64,000 nt of DNA, from positions 3,720,001-3,784,000 of the forward strand of contig BCHX01000004.1 of the NCBI GenBank assembly GCA_001599755.1, written 5' to 3'. Positions 54,829 to 64,000 of the stretch are shown here, piece after piece. Made by a program: the position numbers and the translations under genes. This DNA is from Gliomastix tumulicola (taxonomy: Eukaryota; Ascomycota; Sordariomycetes; Hypocreales; Bionectriaceae). The notes below the pieces were generated by a model, which saw only the letters and a list, made by a program, of their open reading frames with translations, made no database searches and was not told where the DNA came from. How positions within the stretch are numbered: position 1 is the first letter of the stretch; each line of letters opens with the position of its first letter.

Positions 54829-57800
54829 TCATCTCCTGTCCTTGTCCTTCTCTTTGTCTTTGTCCTTGTCTTTGGAGTCTGGGCTCTCTGCCCTGCCGCC
54901 CATTCTCATGATGCCGTTGAGGATTGTCCTGCCCATCTTGCCGTTCTTGCCCTTGGTCGTGCCACCGCTGCTAACGTGTCTCGATCCGCTGGCCTTCTTG
55001 ACGTCAAGAGCGTCCCTCCCGCGGCGGAGATCTCTGCTCCTCCGGTTGGGTTCGTCAGGCGTGTCGCTTCCCGAGCTGCCGGGACGATCGGCCTCTCCCC
55101 AGACTGACGAGCCAGCGTACGAGTAGGACATCGACTCGATCAGTGAGGCCCTCTCCAGAAGCGTTGCCAACTCATCGGAGACAGCCTGTTGGTCTTCCGG
55201 TTCTAGGACACGGAGACTCTCATGCTTCGCGAGACACGAGTCGGCGCGCTGCTGGAGAGCCATACAGAGGTCGCCGAAGACTTGCAGGTCGCCCTCAATG
55301 AGAGCCTGCTTGCTAGGATCGGTGGGCTTCATATCGACCCAAAGCTTGACTAGGCTGGCGTAGTTTCGCGACTGGTCGATGAGGTACGGCAGGCTTGGGA
55401 AGCCTTCGCGTGCGGTCGGTCCAAGACGGTTGAGAATCGTGATCGGCGTGCTGTAGCTTGGCGGGAGGTTCTGCGGGCCACGTTCAGCGGGAATATCGCA
55501 TACCTGATCGATATACTCTTTGAACACGAGGCGCTGAGCATTGAGGAAGCGGTTCATCGGCTCCATCCACTCCTCTCTCTTTCCAAAGGTCGACAGGTTG
55601 GCCATCTTCTGGAGTGCCTTGGCAATAAGTGTGAAGGTGCGCTGCGCTCGTGGGCGCGGGTGGTCTCGAAGCAGACCGAACAGTTTTGGCGACAGGATGG
55701 CAGGGCAGATGAAGCGCAGGAATAGGAAACCAGATACCGAGGTATAGGCAACAGATCTTAGAAAGTCGTAGTAACGGTCCTCTGCGACAGCTCGAACGTA
55801 TTTGAGGATGTGTCGAAGCTCGGGATGGAGCTTCTTCGCCGATGATGCGATGCATTGCCACACCTCAGTCGTGATATCGAGAAGTCGGTTCCAATGCTGC
55901 TCCAGCTCCCCGTTGGACGCAGATGCCAGCTTGGACGGGTCGACCTCACAGTCGGGGTTGAGGTCATTGATTTCGTTGATCTTGTCGAGGAGAGTCTCTT
56001 CGAGAAACTCCTTCCCGAGTCTGCGCATGTGGAATTCCAGTGCCTGAGTGAGGAGTGTGTTGCCGCGGAAGAGGAGATTCGCCTCTCCAGCAAGAGACTT
56101 GCTCATATCGCGTACGATGAGCTCGCGGTCTGTAGAAGAGGACTCGACGGACTCATTTGACTTGAGTCGACCGCCGAATCGATACTTCTTGTTGATAGAA
56201 GTCTGGTTCCCGACGCCATCAATTTCGTCCTCGATCATAGCCATGAGCCAGTCGGCGGCCTTCCCAGAGACTTGGAAGATGTTCAAGAACAACTCAGCAA
56301 GCCGTCTTAATTGGCCCGGAAGAGCGGCAGAGATCCCAGTGGTCAGGCCGGTCGGGAAGTTGTGCAAGAGCTGCCCTAGCGGCTCATACTCCTTGGCGAG
56401 TAGAACGACATGCTCCTCATACGCGACTCGGATCAACATTGATCCTATCGACTCCTGCTTTTCGTCCTTGATCTGTTGCCACTGCTCATTGTCTTTTGAT
56501 CCAGAGTCGGATGAGCGAAGCGACAAATCCACCGTTCCGGTTATCGTTTCCGAAGTGGCCGATGGTCGAGGAGAAGAGGTCGGTGATAAAAGCATCGGCG
56601 TGTCAGGACTGCCTTCGATGCGTTTAAGAACGACTGAGAGCTTTGGCGTCGAGGGTGGCAGGTCAATAAATTCGCAGTCATCTCTCCAGAAAGGGTTCTT
56701 TGTGGCGGTTTTCACTGCCGTTCGTGCCCTGACCTCCCCGTCCAAGATCACCTCTGCCAGGTAGTTCCCAACCAGGGGATCTACTTCCACATGCTTTGAC
56801 CCGTGACCATGGTGCCCGTGATGCCTGTACTCGTGGGGCTTCTCAGACGGCGTGGGCTCAGGGGCTCCTGGCTTTGCCTTGAACTTCGCCTCTGTCACTC
56901 GAACCAGTAGGGTCTTTTCGACTCTGAAGATTGCGCCCCTGTGCGCTTGCGCGAGATCGTTCACCTCCAGCACCTGGTCCTTCTCGGGGTCGTCTAGCCT
57001 ATACACGTCCGGAACTGCGAAGGCCCGCAGTAGTGCGAACCACACCTCAAAGGTTGTTCTGTTGTCGAGGGCCAGATACACTGGCCGAAAGATGCTTAGC
57101 CGCTCCGCCACGGCGGCATACATAGGGAAAATGGCAATACAGTACTCTTCGTCTAGTACAGTGCGGTCAAGTTGCTGGATGGCGCATCGAGAAAGCTGGG
57201 AGAGGTCGATCGTGGAGAGGACTGACACATTGTTGTCGCTCATCAACTTGAACTCTCCGTTGTCCTGAAGGATGCATGACACCCTCCTCATGGCCATGAG
57301 AGGCGATCGAGAATCTCTAGTTGAGGAACGCTTCACAACGGCGCGAGGATTGGGCGGCGGGCCCTTGTCCCAAACCTGAACATTGCCGACCTTGATGATA
57401 CTCGGCGGTTTGGCGTTGTCTGCCGACACGCCACGTCGTCGGAGCTCGGGGCGAACAGGGCTGACCGGACTCGTGGGCTTCGTCCCCGTGGAGAGTTTGA
57501 TGGCCGAGGGCCGCATTTGCTGCCAGGCTAGAAGTGCTGCTAGCCATAGGTCGGATTCGCTGGGGACGAGAGGGTGTAATAGGATCTCGATCAATGGGTT
57601 GGAAGAAACAAGTTCCAAGCAACGTTTCCCGACTTGCGGGTAGTCCACTGGTAGCACTCTGCACCCTCTTAGGTCTGCAACGAGAGGGATATGGAAGGGG
57701 CCATTCTGGCCCGAGTCGAACATGAGACAACCCCTCTCCTCATCGATATATGCAACGCCTGTGTGCCACGGACCCCCGGCTTCTCCCTGATATTCGACTT

Positions 57801-58674
57801 CGCCGCGCATTTTCCCACATAGCGTCCCGATCAGAAGCAGGATGGTCTGGGGGCTGTCTGCATACATCGGATACGGCAGAGCGTCTATTGAAGGCGGATG
57901 AATGGCTGGAGGGGATGCTGGACGAGATGATTGCCGTTTGACTAGCCTTCTACTCGGCGCCCTCTTATCAAGTTTCGACGGTGGCATTATTGGCTCGGGC
58001 GTTCGCCCGCTCATAATCGTGGGGAAGCCGGTCGATTCAAGCCCGGATGCGGGCTGCCTCTGCTCCTCTGTGACCGCCTGCGATCCTGAGGAGCTCACGC
58101 TGCCCACACGGTGCCTGTTCTCCGAGCCGCTGGGGGCGTTGGCCCTCTGCGTCGTCAACATGGCCATATCCATTGTCCGGGTTCGTGGTCGGATGGTGTT
58201 GTTCGGGAGGCGACCCCCAGGCAACGGCGGACTCGAGTCTGCGCTCTCGTACGGGTCGCCGAAAGCGTCGTTGAAGACCATGCCCTGGCGGCGACTCTGC
58301 CCACCTGGAATCGACCGCGGCGACGTCTCGTGGGACGTCAGGCCGCGCGGTAGGTATCCCGTATCAGAACCCGCGATCGCACTGTCCGAGACTTCTCCCA
58401 TGTCGGGCGTGACGGCGCGGATCATGGCCCCGTTATTGCCTGCGCCGCCCTCGGCCGGGTGGGAGCGGTAGGCAGCGCGAAGGCTGACGGCGCTGGAGCG
58501 CTCCATGGCGTTTCGCGAGACGTCGATGGACTGGGATTGGGGCGTCGGGAGCGTCGTCGTCGTCGGGGCCAGGAGAGGGGAGGTCCCTGCCTGCGGCGGT
58601 CTGCCCGCACCGTCGCCGCCCCCGTCCTGGTTGTTGGGGCCTTGTCCGCCCATTGTGCTCGATGTAGTTATCAT
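54829..58674 (-). CDS. bud2: RasGAP protein, Bud2/CLA2-like
   Basis: One uninterrupted frame of 1281 residues; ATG at 58674 (the frame is open to a TTG at 58686). The N-terminal third is disordered and Ser/Pro-rich. A PH-like region follows (around LIGTLCGKMRGEVEYQ to the WLAALLAWQQM segment), then a C2-like segment with VILDGEVRARTAVKTATKNP and FWRDDCEF. The RasGAP domain has the arginine finger in LFRGNTLLTQ (Arg870) and the structural FLR motif in FLFLRFICPAILSPKL (Arg987). Fungal proteins of this plan are GAPs for Rsr1/Bud1-type GTPases and control polarity and site selection. The C-terminus is Lys/Asp-rich low complexity. The exact GTPase partner is inferred by similarity only. Confidence 0.85.
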   Translation of the reverse strand: MITTSSTMGGQGPNNQDGGGDGAGRPPQAGTSPLLAPTTTTLPTPQSQSIDVSRNAMERSSAVSLRAAYRSHPAEGGAGNNGAMIRAVTPDMGEVSDSAIAGSDTGYLPRGLTSHETSPRSIPGGQSRRQGMVFNDAFGDPYESADSSPPLPGGRLPNNTIRPRTRTMDMAMLTTQRANAPSGSENRHRVGSVSSSGSQAVTEEQRQPASGLESTGFPTIMSGRTPEPIMPPSKLDKRAPSRRLVKRQSSRPASPPAIHPPSIDALPYPMYADSPQTILLLIGTLCGKMRGEVEYQGEAGGPWHTGVAYIDEERGCLMFDSGQNGPFHIPLVADLRGCRVLPVDYPQVGKRCLELVSSNPLIEILLHPLVPSESDLWLAALLAWQQMRPSAIKLSTGTKPTSPVSPVRPELRRRGVSADNAKPPSIIKVGNVQVWDKGPPPNPRAVVKRSSTRDSRSPLMAMRRVSCILQDNGEFKLMSDNNVSVLSTIDLSQLSRCAIQQLDRTVLDEEYCIAIFPMYAAVAERLSIFRPVYLALDNRTTFEVWFALLRAFAVPDVYRLDDPEKDQVLEVNDLAQAHRGAIFRVEKTLLVRVTEAKFKAKPGAPEPTPSEKPHEYRHHGHHGHGSKHVEVDPLVGNYLAEVILDGEVRARTAVKTATKNPFWRDDCEFIDLPPSTPKLSVVLKRIEGSPDTPMLLSPTSSPRPSATSETITGTVDLSLRSSDSGSKDNEQWQQIKDEKQESIGSMLIRVAYEEHVVLLAKEYEPLGQLLHNFPTGLTTGISAALPGQLRRLAELFLNIFQVSGKAADWLMAMIEDEIDGVGNQTSINKKYRFGGRLKSNESVESSSTDRELIVRDMSKSLAGEANLLFRGNTLLTQALEFHMRRLGKEFLEETLLDKINEINDLNPDCEVDPSKLASASNGELEQHWNRLLDITTEVWQCIASSAKKLHPELRHILKYVRAVAEDRYYDFLRSVAYTSVSGFLFLRFICPAILSPKLFGLLRDHPRPRAQRTFTLIAKALQKMANLSTFGKREEWMEPMNRFLNAQRLVFKEYIDQVCDIPAERGPQNLPPSYSTPITILNRLGPTAREGFPSLPYLIDQSRNYASLVKLWVDMKPTDPSKQALIEGDLQVFGDLCMALQQRADSCLAKHESLRVLEPEDQQAVSDELATLLERASLIESMSYSYAGSSVWGEADRPGSSGSDTPDEPNRRSRDLRRGRDALDVKKASGSRHVSSGGTTKGKNGKMGRTILNGIMRMGGRAESPDSKDKDKDKEKDKDRR

Positions 58675-61600
58675 GCTCACTCGCAACTACATTGTCTATC
58701 CATCGACCGGACCGAGGAGCTCGCCTGCATGGAGGCCACGCTGACTTCGGGAGACGGGGACTCGGGACGAGAGGGGTGGGAAGGAAAGGCAAACGTGAGA
58801 TCGGAAACCGAGTCCAATGCGAGCGAGCGCAGCTGGCAAAGGCACAGTCCGTAGTCGGTGTAGGCGGCTCGGCGAATCGCTCGACTCGTAGCGACAAAAG
58901 GGAGCGGCAGCAGCAGGGGCAGTGGCGAGTCGCTGTCGAGTCAAGTCAAAACGTCCGCAGAAGGTTGGATTGGAGATGTGAGGGTGTAAAGCTGGCCCGC
59001 AAGACAGAAGGATAGGTATGGATATGCTGTGAAGACGGGAGGACGAGGAATTGGCGGGGCGCCGGAGATAATGGATGATTTGATTCGTCGGCAGTGGGGG
59101 ACGCAGGCTCCGTTCAGGGCCCTCTTTCGCTGTGGGTTCTGGTCTGTGGGCTCTGCAGTGGGCAGTGGGCTGTGGGCTGTGGAGGCGCAGGGGAGAGGAC
59201 CTAGGGAGGGAGAGCCTGCAGTGCCCTGTATATTGTACCTGCAAGTAGGATCCTGCTTGCATCCCTTCACACGTTGATTACCTTGCATTCCCCTAAGGCT
59301 TAGCTACAGGGTGCGGCGCTGCTGCGGCTCCTGCTGCCATCTACTGTCGTATTGTAGCACATTGCTGGACCTGCCTACCACCGCGAGTGTCAACGAGTCC
59401 GATACCTCAAGTACAGCCCAGCAGCCTACTAATGTTCCTGGTACTTGAACCTTGGGACGGACCTCGGTGGGTGCGCACTACAAACAGGGGTCAACATGCC
59501 CGCAAAGAAGGCGAGCGAGCACTGTCCAGTCGCGGTCAACATCCATGATCCAGCTGATCAGCAAAAAGACATGGGTGTCTGATATGGAGCGCTGGAGGTG
59601 CGTGCCGGGGCGGGCAGGTGTTGAGCATCTGCGACCTGAATGGTTGACCCGCCTGGCTGGTTTTGCAATCTATTTCGAGCCAGCGTGTTGGCTGCGGGCG
59701 ACAGATTCTAGATTACGGGCAGATTGCGGATACAGAAGCGAGGCACGGTGTACTGCGTTTGCAGTGCTGTTGGTTGCATGCTGCAGCTGGCTGGAATGCA
59801 GATGGAATGCACGAGGAGGCAAGGTACCTACAGGTACATGCGGCCAGCCCTGGCCCTCCCAACGGTGGTCCACTGCTAAATCCAGCGCCCGTAGCGTCTA
59901 GTCCCTCTTCTGTCAGGAAGGCCCGGGGTGCCTGCCTTGCTGCCCACTTGCCCAGTGCGCCCACTGAACAGTGCCCACCTTCTGCTGAAGAGGCTCGCCC
60001 AGCACCGGGCTGACTGAACTAATTCCCCAGCACGCACACTGACCTCCCATCTCACAACACAACATCACGGCTAGCCTCCTTTTGTCGTTGCTTGCAGAAG
60101 CCGATCGCACTAGCACGACGCTCCAGGAACCTTGGCCAGGAGGAAATGGCGCGCAACTGCTTCGTGCTCCGTAGTATTATGGAGTTCTCATTACGACACA
60201 CACACACGGGTCACAGCTCCAATCTTCGCTGGCGTGAAGTGGCTTGAATCCAGCAGGGCAGGGGTGAGGACTTCTCTCGGGGCGAGGGACTGAAAGACGG
60301 CAACGGCACGGGCACCAGATGCGATCCCGTCCGTCGGGCTTGAGGCGATCTGGCAACCTTGACGGTAAGCTTGACGGAACCCAATTTCGTTCTCCTCGTC
60401 GTTTGATCCAGAAATAGGTAGTAGCGGCTGACCGAAGACAAGGAACGACGATGACTAGACCGATGCCGTCCGTCTCAACGAGGAGCACAGATCGTGAAAG
60501 TCCCTCAGGTGCGAAAGGCAACACCAAATGCCACTTGGTCTTTGGGGGAGCTAGCTCCACTGGCAACTCCTCCGAAACGGTCGTTCTACATGTACGCCGC
60601 GACCACGGAGGTGGTAAGATCCTTCCCGCCGGAAGAGACTTGAGCATCCCCCTCTGGAGGATCATCTCGATAGCGCAGGAAGCGATATGACGAGCGAGAG
60701 AGACTGGCCGTCAACAAGGACACCATGCCCGCTTCCAAGTGTCTGGGTGGACCGTGGGACTTGCGTTTCCATCAGGCAGCTATCATTGGCACGACGGTGG
60801 TGGGAGGCGAGGACCTGAGCACAGAGGCATGTCCAACAGCGGTCTCACGGTGCATAAGCACGGCAAGTACCTGTGCGATCTGAGAACAAGTTTCATCTTG
60901 CTCGTACTTGCTGCCCGCTTCGCTGATACACATGCGCTACCAGAAACGATGGCAAGAACAGCACCAACAGGGATCGCTACGAGAATGCGATATCCGTTCC
61001 GATTCGAGTCCAATGTTTCTCGTATCTGATGCCTGATCAAGGTTCCGCTCCTGACGGCTGTTACCGTCTTGAGAAGTATATATCCTTTGGGCAAATGAGG
61101 GATTGCTGGCGCCTAGAGAAGAGCGAAAAGGTCAACGGCCGCTTTCAAGGTTCACACCGCATTTTAGGCACCAGGTTCATGTCCCTGAACCTGTCTCGAC
61201 TCGTTATGAGCCCGAAATAGGAACGTCTGTTCCTTGCCCAATGGCCGCATGTACAGATGTCATGCATCTGAGACATGTCACCCTCGCACAAGGTTCCCCC
61301 GTCACCGAACCTGTGCAACGCCCCGTTCCCCCTTGGACGAGAGCCGTAGTAGCACACGGCATTCGTCACGTTCAACATCGAAAAGGCAACGCTCGGCACT
61401 TCAAACCGTACCGGCCTGCAGACGTGCCAGACGTCTCCCCCCTGGCTTCTGCCACGACTGGCGATGGTGGTGGTGGGTGGGTTCGAGGTAACGCCACAAT
61501 AGCAGGATCCCCGCCAAACGCCACCGGCTTCTTCCATATCCTTGGCCAGTCCGGCAAAGATTGCCACGTCCCGATATCCAAATGGTAAAGTTCACCAGTT

Positions 61601-62525
61601 TCCCCTAGTCACCTGGCCAATTGTCAAATTGTGTGGCTTGCGAGGGAACTAGGACCCTGCATATTTCGGTGACTCTAAGTTGCCCCACCCCCTTCCGAAT
61701 GATGCCTTTTTCTCTCTGCAGGCAACGGGGGTCGACTATTCTTGCCCGTCTGCTCTTCGCCCACACGGGCGGGATGGCCTCCTGCCTATCTTTCTCCTGT
61801 CTAGACCGGCCTATCCTGCTCGTTTCAGTCCACGATGGTCACGAGAGCTGGGCTGTGGAATCTTTGGAACGTCCCCCTGATCCGCAAACGCCGATCACTC
61901 GGATACGAGGACGGCAAAGGCGGCTGGAGAAAGGGGGCTGGACTATCAAATCAAGGAAGATAGCACGATAGTGACGACTCCTGGTCATCACACGGCACGG
62001 CTCGGCGGTCAGCTCTTTTTTTTTTTTGGTCACGGTATATCCGATTTGCTTTACTCTCGCTGCAATTGAAGTGAAACTCCGGGGGCGCTTTCCTTGCAAT
62101 CCTAACAAACCCCCGCACAAATGACTGACGTTGAAGAGACGACCCTCTAACCTAGATGATGGAATAGAGGTAACAAGGGAATAATACGTGCTGCCCAAGC
62201 AGACTTACATAAAATGGACTCAGATAGATAGATAAGGGAAACCATGTGCATTACGCTCCGTCTCGCAGAACCTGAAGAAAAAAGTGATAGTCATGGACGA
62301 AAAGGAAACGAAACGAAACGAAAGAAACGAGAATATCCTGCTCCTTGTAGACTCCTACCAATTTGCTTTGTCGAGGAAGAAGAAATCATGGGCGCACCAT
62401 GAAAAACGAGCTGTGTAGAAGAAGAAAGTATCGGTTTGGGGTCTGCCCTCAACAACGCTGAGTGATCCCATCGATCGCCATACCCGGCTGTTTGTTGGTT
62501 CGTTCCGAGTTGCTTCGCTTTTATT
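58675..62525. other. 3.9-kb gene-poor block
   Basis: No supported gene between the RasGAP start and the stop of the rightmost gene. Frames at 60177-60665 and 61103-61588 are 160 residues or so but show no domain and no family-like motif. A (GAAAC)n-like tract is at about 62304-62325. The left part should be the RasGAP promoter and the right part the 3' region of the last gene. Confidence 0.4.
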
Positions 62526-63638
62526 TTATCTCGAGCCGGGACCGTCGATCGGACTGGTGGGAATGCTGCGCACATGGCTGAGATCCGTGCTCCCCGTGCG
62601 TCGGAGAGCCTGGCTCATGGTCTCGATGTTCAGCTCGCTTCCACCGCCGCCGCCGCCGCTGCCGGGGGACAACCCGCCGACGGACGGGCTCACGAACGGC
62701 TTCCGGGTCGGGCTCATCTCGACGCCCTTGACGCTGCCCGGGTTGCTCGTGGGCGGGCTGGTGCCCGGCCCGCCGCCACCTTGGCTCGAGACCGGGGAGC
62801 GGATGGGCGACGGGGAGCGGTTGAGGCCCGAGGGGATGGACGTCAGCCCCGCCATGTGGATGCTCTCGCGGGAGCCCGCGACGCCGCCGAGCCCCTGCTC
62901 GGACTGGACGACGTCGGCGAAGGAGATGAAGGAGAGGCGGCGGACGTCGGTGGAGTCGAGGGAGCCGTAGTTGGAGGCGCTGTCGGGCGGCGAGGCGGCG
63001 GCGAAGCGGCGGTCGCTGAAGGACGAGAGCTCCTCGGCCCACTCGCTCGTCGAGTGCTGCGAGGACTCGTGGTGGGGGGTCGCGCCGCCCGGCGGGCTCG
63101 CGGCGGCGGTGACGGCGAGCGAGGCCGGCTGGTGCGAGTTGTGCGTGACGATCTCGACCGTGTCCGGGTCCAGCTTGCTGTTGGTGATGGCCTCGGAGGC
63201 CTCGTCGAGGACGGGCGGGATGTGGTTCTCGGTCTGGATGTGGGTGGGGATGGCCGGGGAGCTCGGCGGCAGCACGCCCGACTCCTGGACGTCGCGCTCG
63301 AAGATCTGGGAGCCCGCGGGCGAGGCGATGCGCGGCGAGCCGGAGAAGGCCCGCGTGGGCGATGCGGGCGCTGCTACCACCGAGGTGGACGTGTGATGCT
63401 GGTCTGCGTGCGAGTGTGAGATGGTCGGCTGCGAGGTCGAGGACATCTTGGACGTGTCCCGCGGCAGGGAGGGCGCGGTGTTGTTGGTGGTCTCTGTCGA
63501 GGTCTCTACTGCCTTGCCGCTGCCCGAGTCGCTCTTCTTCTTCCCGAATCCAAAGAGATTTCGCTTCTTCTTCTGGTCCGTCTCGGTGGTCGTGTCGGCC
63601 GCTCGGGGCGTTGACTCGCCACTTCGATCCTCTGCCAT
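62526..63638 (-). CDS. Unrecognised Ser/Pro/Gly-rich fungal protein
   Basis: A single exon of 370 residues from the ATG at 63638. The sequence is mostly disordered. It starts MAEDRSGESTPRAAD, then has a basic-aromatic patch KKKRNLFGFGKKKSD. A central segment with RRLSFISFADVVQSEQ and a C-terminal segment with ELNIETMSQALRRTGSTDL are more ordered and look conserved. Several SP and SPxR sites suggest proline-directed phosphorylation. A glycine tract near residue 325 lies just before the C-terminal block. I recognise no named domain and assign no function. Codons are GC-ending, and an antisense frame of 281 residues is a by-product. Confidence 0.65.
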   Translation of the reverse strand: MAEDRSGESTPRAADTTTETDQKKKRNLFGFGKKKSDSGSGKAVETSTETTNNTAPSLPRDTSKMSSTSQPTISHSHADQHHTSTSVVAAPASPTRAFSGSPRIASPAGSQIFERDVQESGVLPPSSPAIPTHIQTENHIPPVLDEASEAITNSKLDPDTVEIVTHNSHQPASLAVTAAASPPGGATPHHESSQHSTSEWAEELSSFSDRRFAAASPPDSASNYGSLDSTDVRRLSFISFADVVQSEQGLGGVAGSRESIHMAGLTSIPSGLNRSPSPIRSPVSSQGGGGPGTSPPTSNPGSVKGVEMSPTRKPFVSPSVGGLSPGSGGGGGGSELNIETMSQALRRTGSTDLSHVRSIPTSPIDGPGSR

Positions 63639-64000
63639 TTCGAGCTATGTGTCGGAGGACTGCTTTGGGGAGGTGTGTAGATTGATTTTTTTCGGAGTCG
63701 GGTAGATAGTGTCGAAGCTGTCAGATTCCGTCGGAGCTCGCGGTTGCGGAATTGGGCTCTGCCCTGAATTGAAAGGGCGAGGTGTACCCTATGTCGAAGG
63801 GAGCTGAACAAGCTCTGGACGGTTCTCTCTGCACGAGTCAGACCAGGCCCAAGCAGAGCAACAACGCATTGACGAGGAAAGGACAGCAGCAGATAAAAAA
63901 GAGGGAGAGTCGAAGGAGCTAGCAATGACGAAAGCGATGAGGGGGCGAAGTCGATCAGGAAATGGGAGGGAAGGAACAGGCTATAGTTGGAGTAAGGTAA
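63639..64000. other. Upstream region of the rightmost gene
   Basis: About 360 bp to the window end, holding the leader and promoter of the Ser/Pro-rich gene. Nothing else is seen. Confidence 0.5.

Noticed and set aside
58675..58686. Four-residue extension of the RasGAP protein
   Set aside because: It starts at TTG; ATG at 58674 is the first Met.
60177..60665. 162-residue minus-strand frame as a gene
   Set aside because: No domain, no conserved-looking motif, no matching neighbour exon; kept only as a point to check.
62574..63419. 281-residue plus-strand frame
   Set aside because: Antisense to the Ser/Pro-rich gene; Gly/Ala/Arg/Val-rich shadow.
1..64000. CRISPR arrays, bacterial operons, intact transposons or rRNA genes
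   Set aside because: None seen on reading through; repeats are microsatellites or short tandem units, and all gene structure is eukaryotic.

Overview
This window is nuclear DNA of a filamentous ascomycete (Pezizomycotina, most likely Sordariomycetes). Evidence: short spliceosomal introns (about 50-210 bp) with GTATGT/GTAAGT-like donors, CTGAC/CTAAC branch sites and YAG acceptors; a Zn2Cys6 regulator beside an NRPS-like adenylating enzyme; and fungal forms of conserved proteins such as PAC1/NudF, Sly1, Iec3, Bud2-type RasGAP and Cyp40. I assign 17 protein genes. I see no rRNA, tRNA, CRISPR array or intact transposon. One ambiguous base lies at 39391.

Layout. 1-3.2 kb: the 5' end of an NRPS-like enzyme (cut by the window edge) and a Zn2Cys6 regulator, both on the minus strand; this looks like the edge of a secondary-metabolite locus. 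5-8.3 kb: a PGAP4-like Golgi glycosyltransferase and translin (plus). 8.8-13.1 kb: a 1439-residue fungal PNUTS/Ppn1-like protein phosphatase 1 regulator (minus). 15.4-22.1 kb: Sly1, an F-box protein and the INO80 subunit Iec3 (plus). 22.7-28.5 kb: NADP isocitrate dehydrogenase, a short-chain dehydrogenase and a golgin-like coiled-coil protein (minus). 29.4-33.6 kb: an AT-hook protein and PAC1/LIS1 (plus). 36.7-37.9 kb: a C2H2 zinc-finger protein (minus). 37.9-45.2 kb: about 7.4 kb with no convincing gene but several simple repeats. 45.2-50 kb: divergent NOT3/5 (minus) and D-aminoacyl-tRNA deacylase (plus). 52.2-58.7 kb: convergent Cyp40 (plus) and Bud2-like RasGAP (minus). 58.7-62.5 kb: a second gene-poor block. 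62.5-63.6 kb: an unrecognised Ser/Pro-rich fungal protein (minus).

The genes are mostly housekeeping: secretion (Sly1, PGAP4-like, coiled-coil protein), RNA metabolism (PNUTS-like, NOT3/5, translin, DTD1), dynein regulation (PAC1), polarity signalling (Bud2-like), chromatin (Iec3) and NADPH supply (IDP). They show no operon-like logic. I worked out 23 coding introns by joining reading frames by hand, and every total came out as a whole number of codons. Four introns are multiples of three with no in-frame stop, so a plain ORF reading includes them as extra protein. One of these, in pac1, appears to use a GC donor. I did not find a convincing undescribed multi-gene system. The most useful leads are the splice structures, the fungal PNUTS and PGAP4 relatives, the unrecognised fungal proteins and the two gene-poor blocks.
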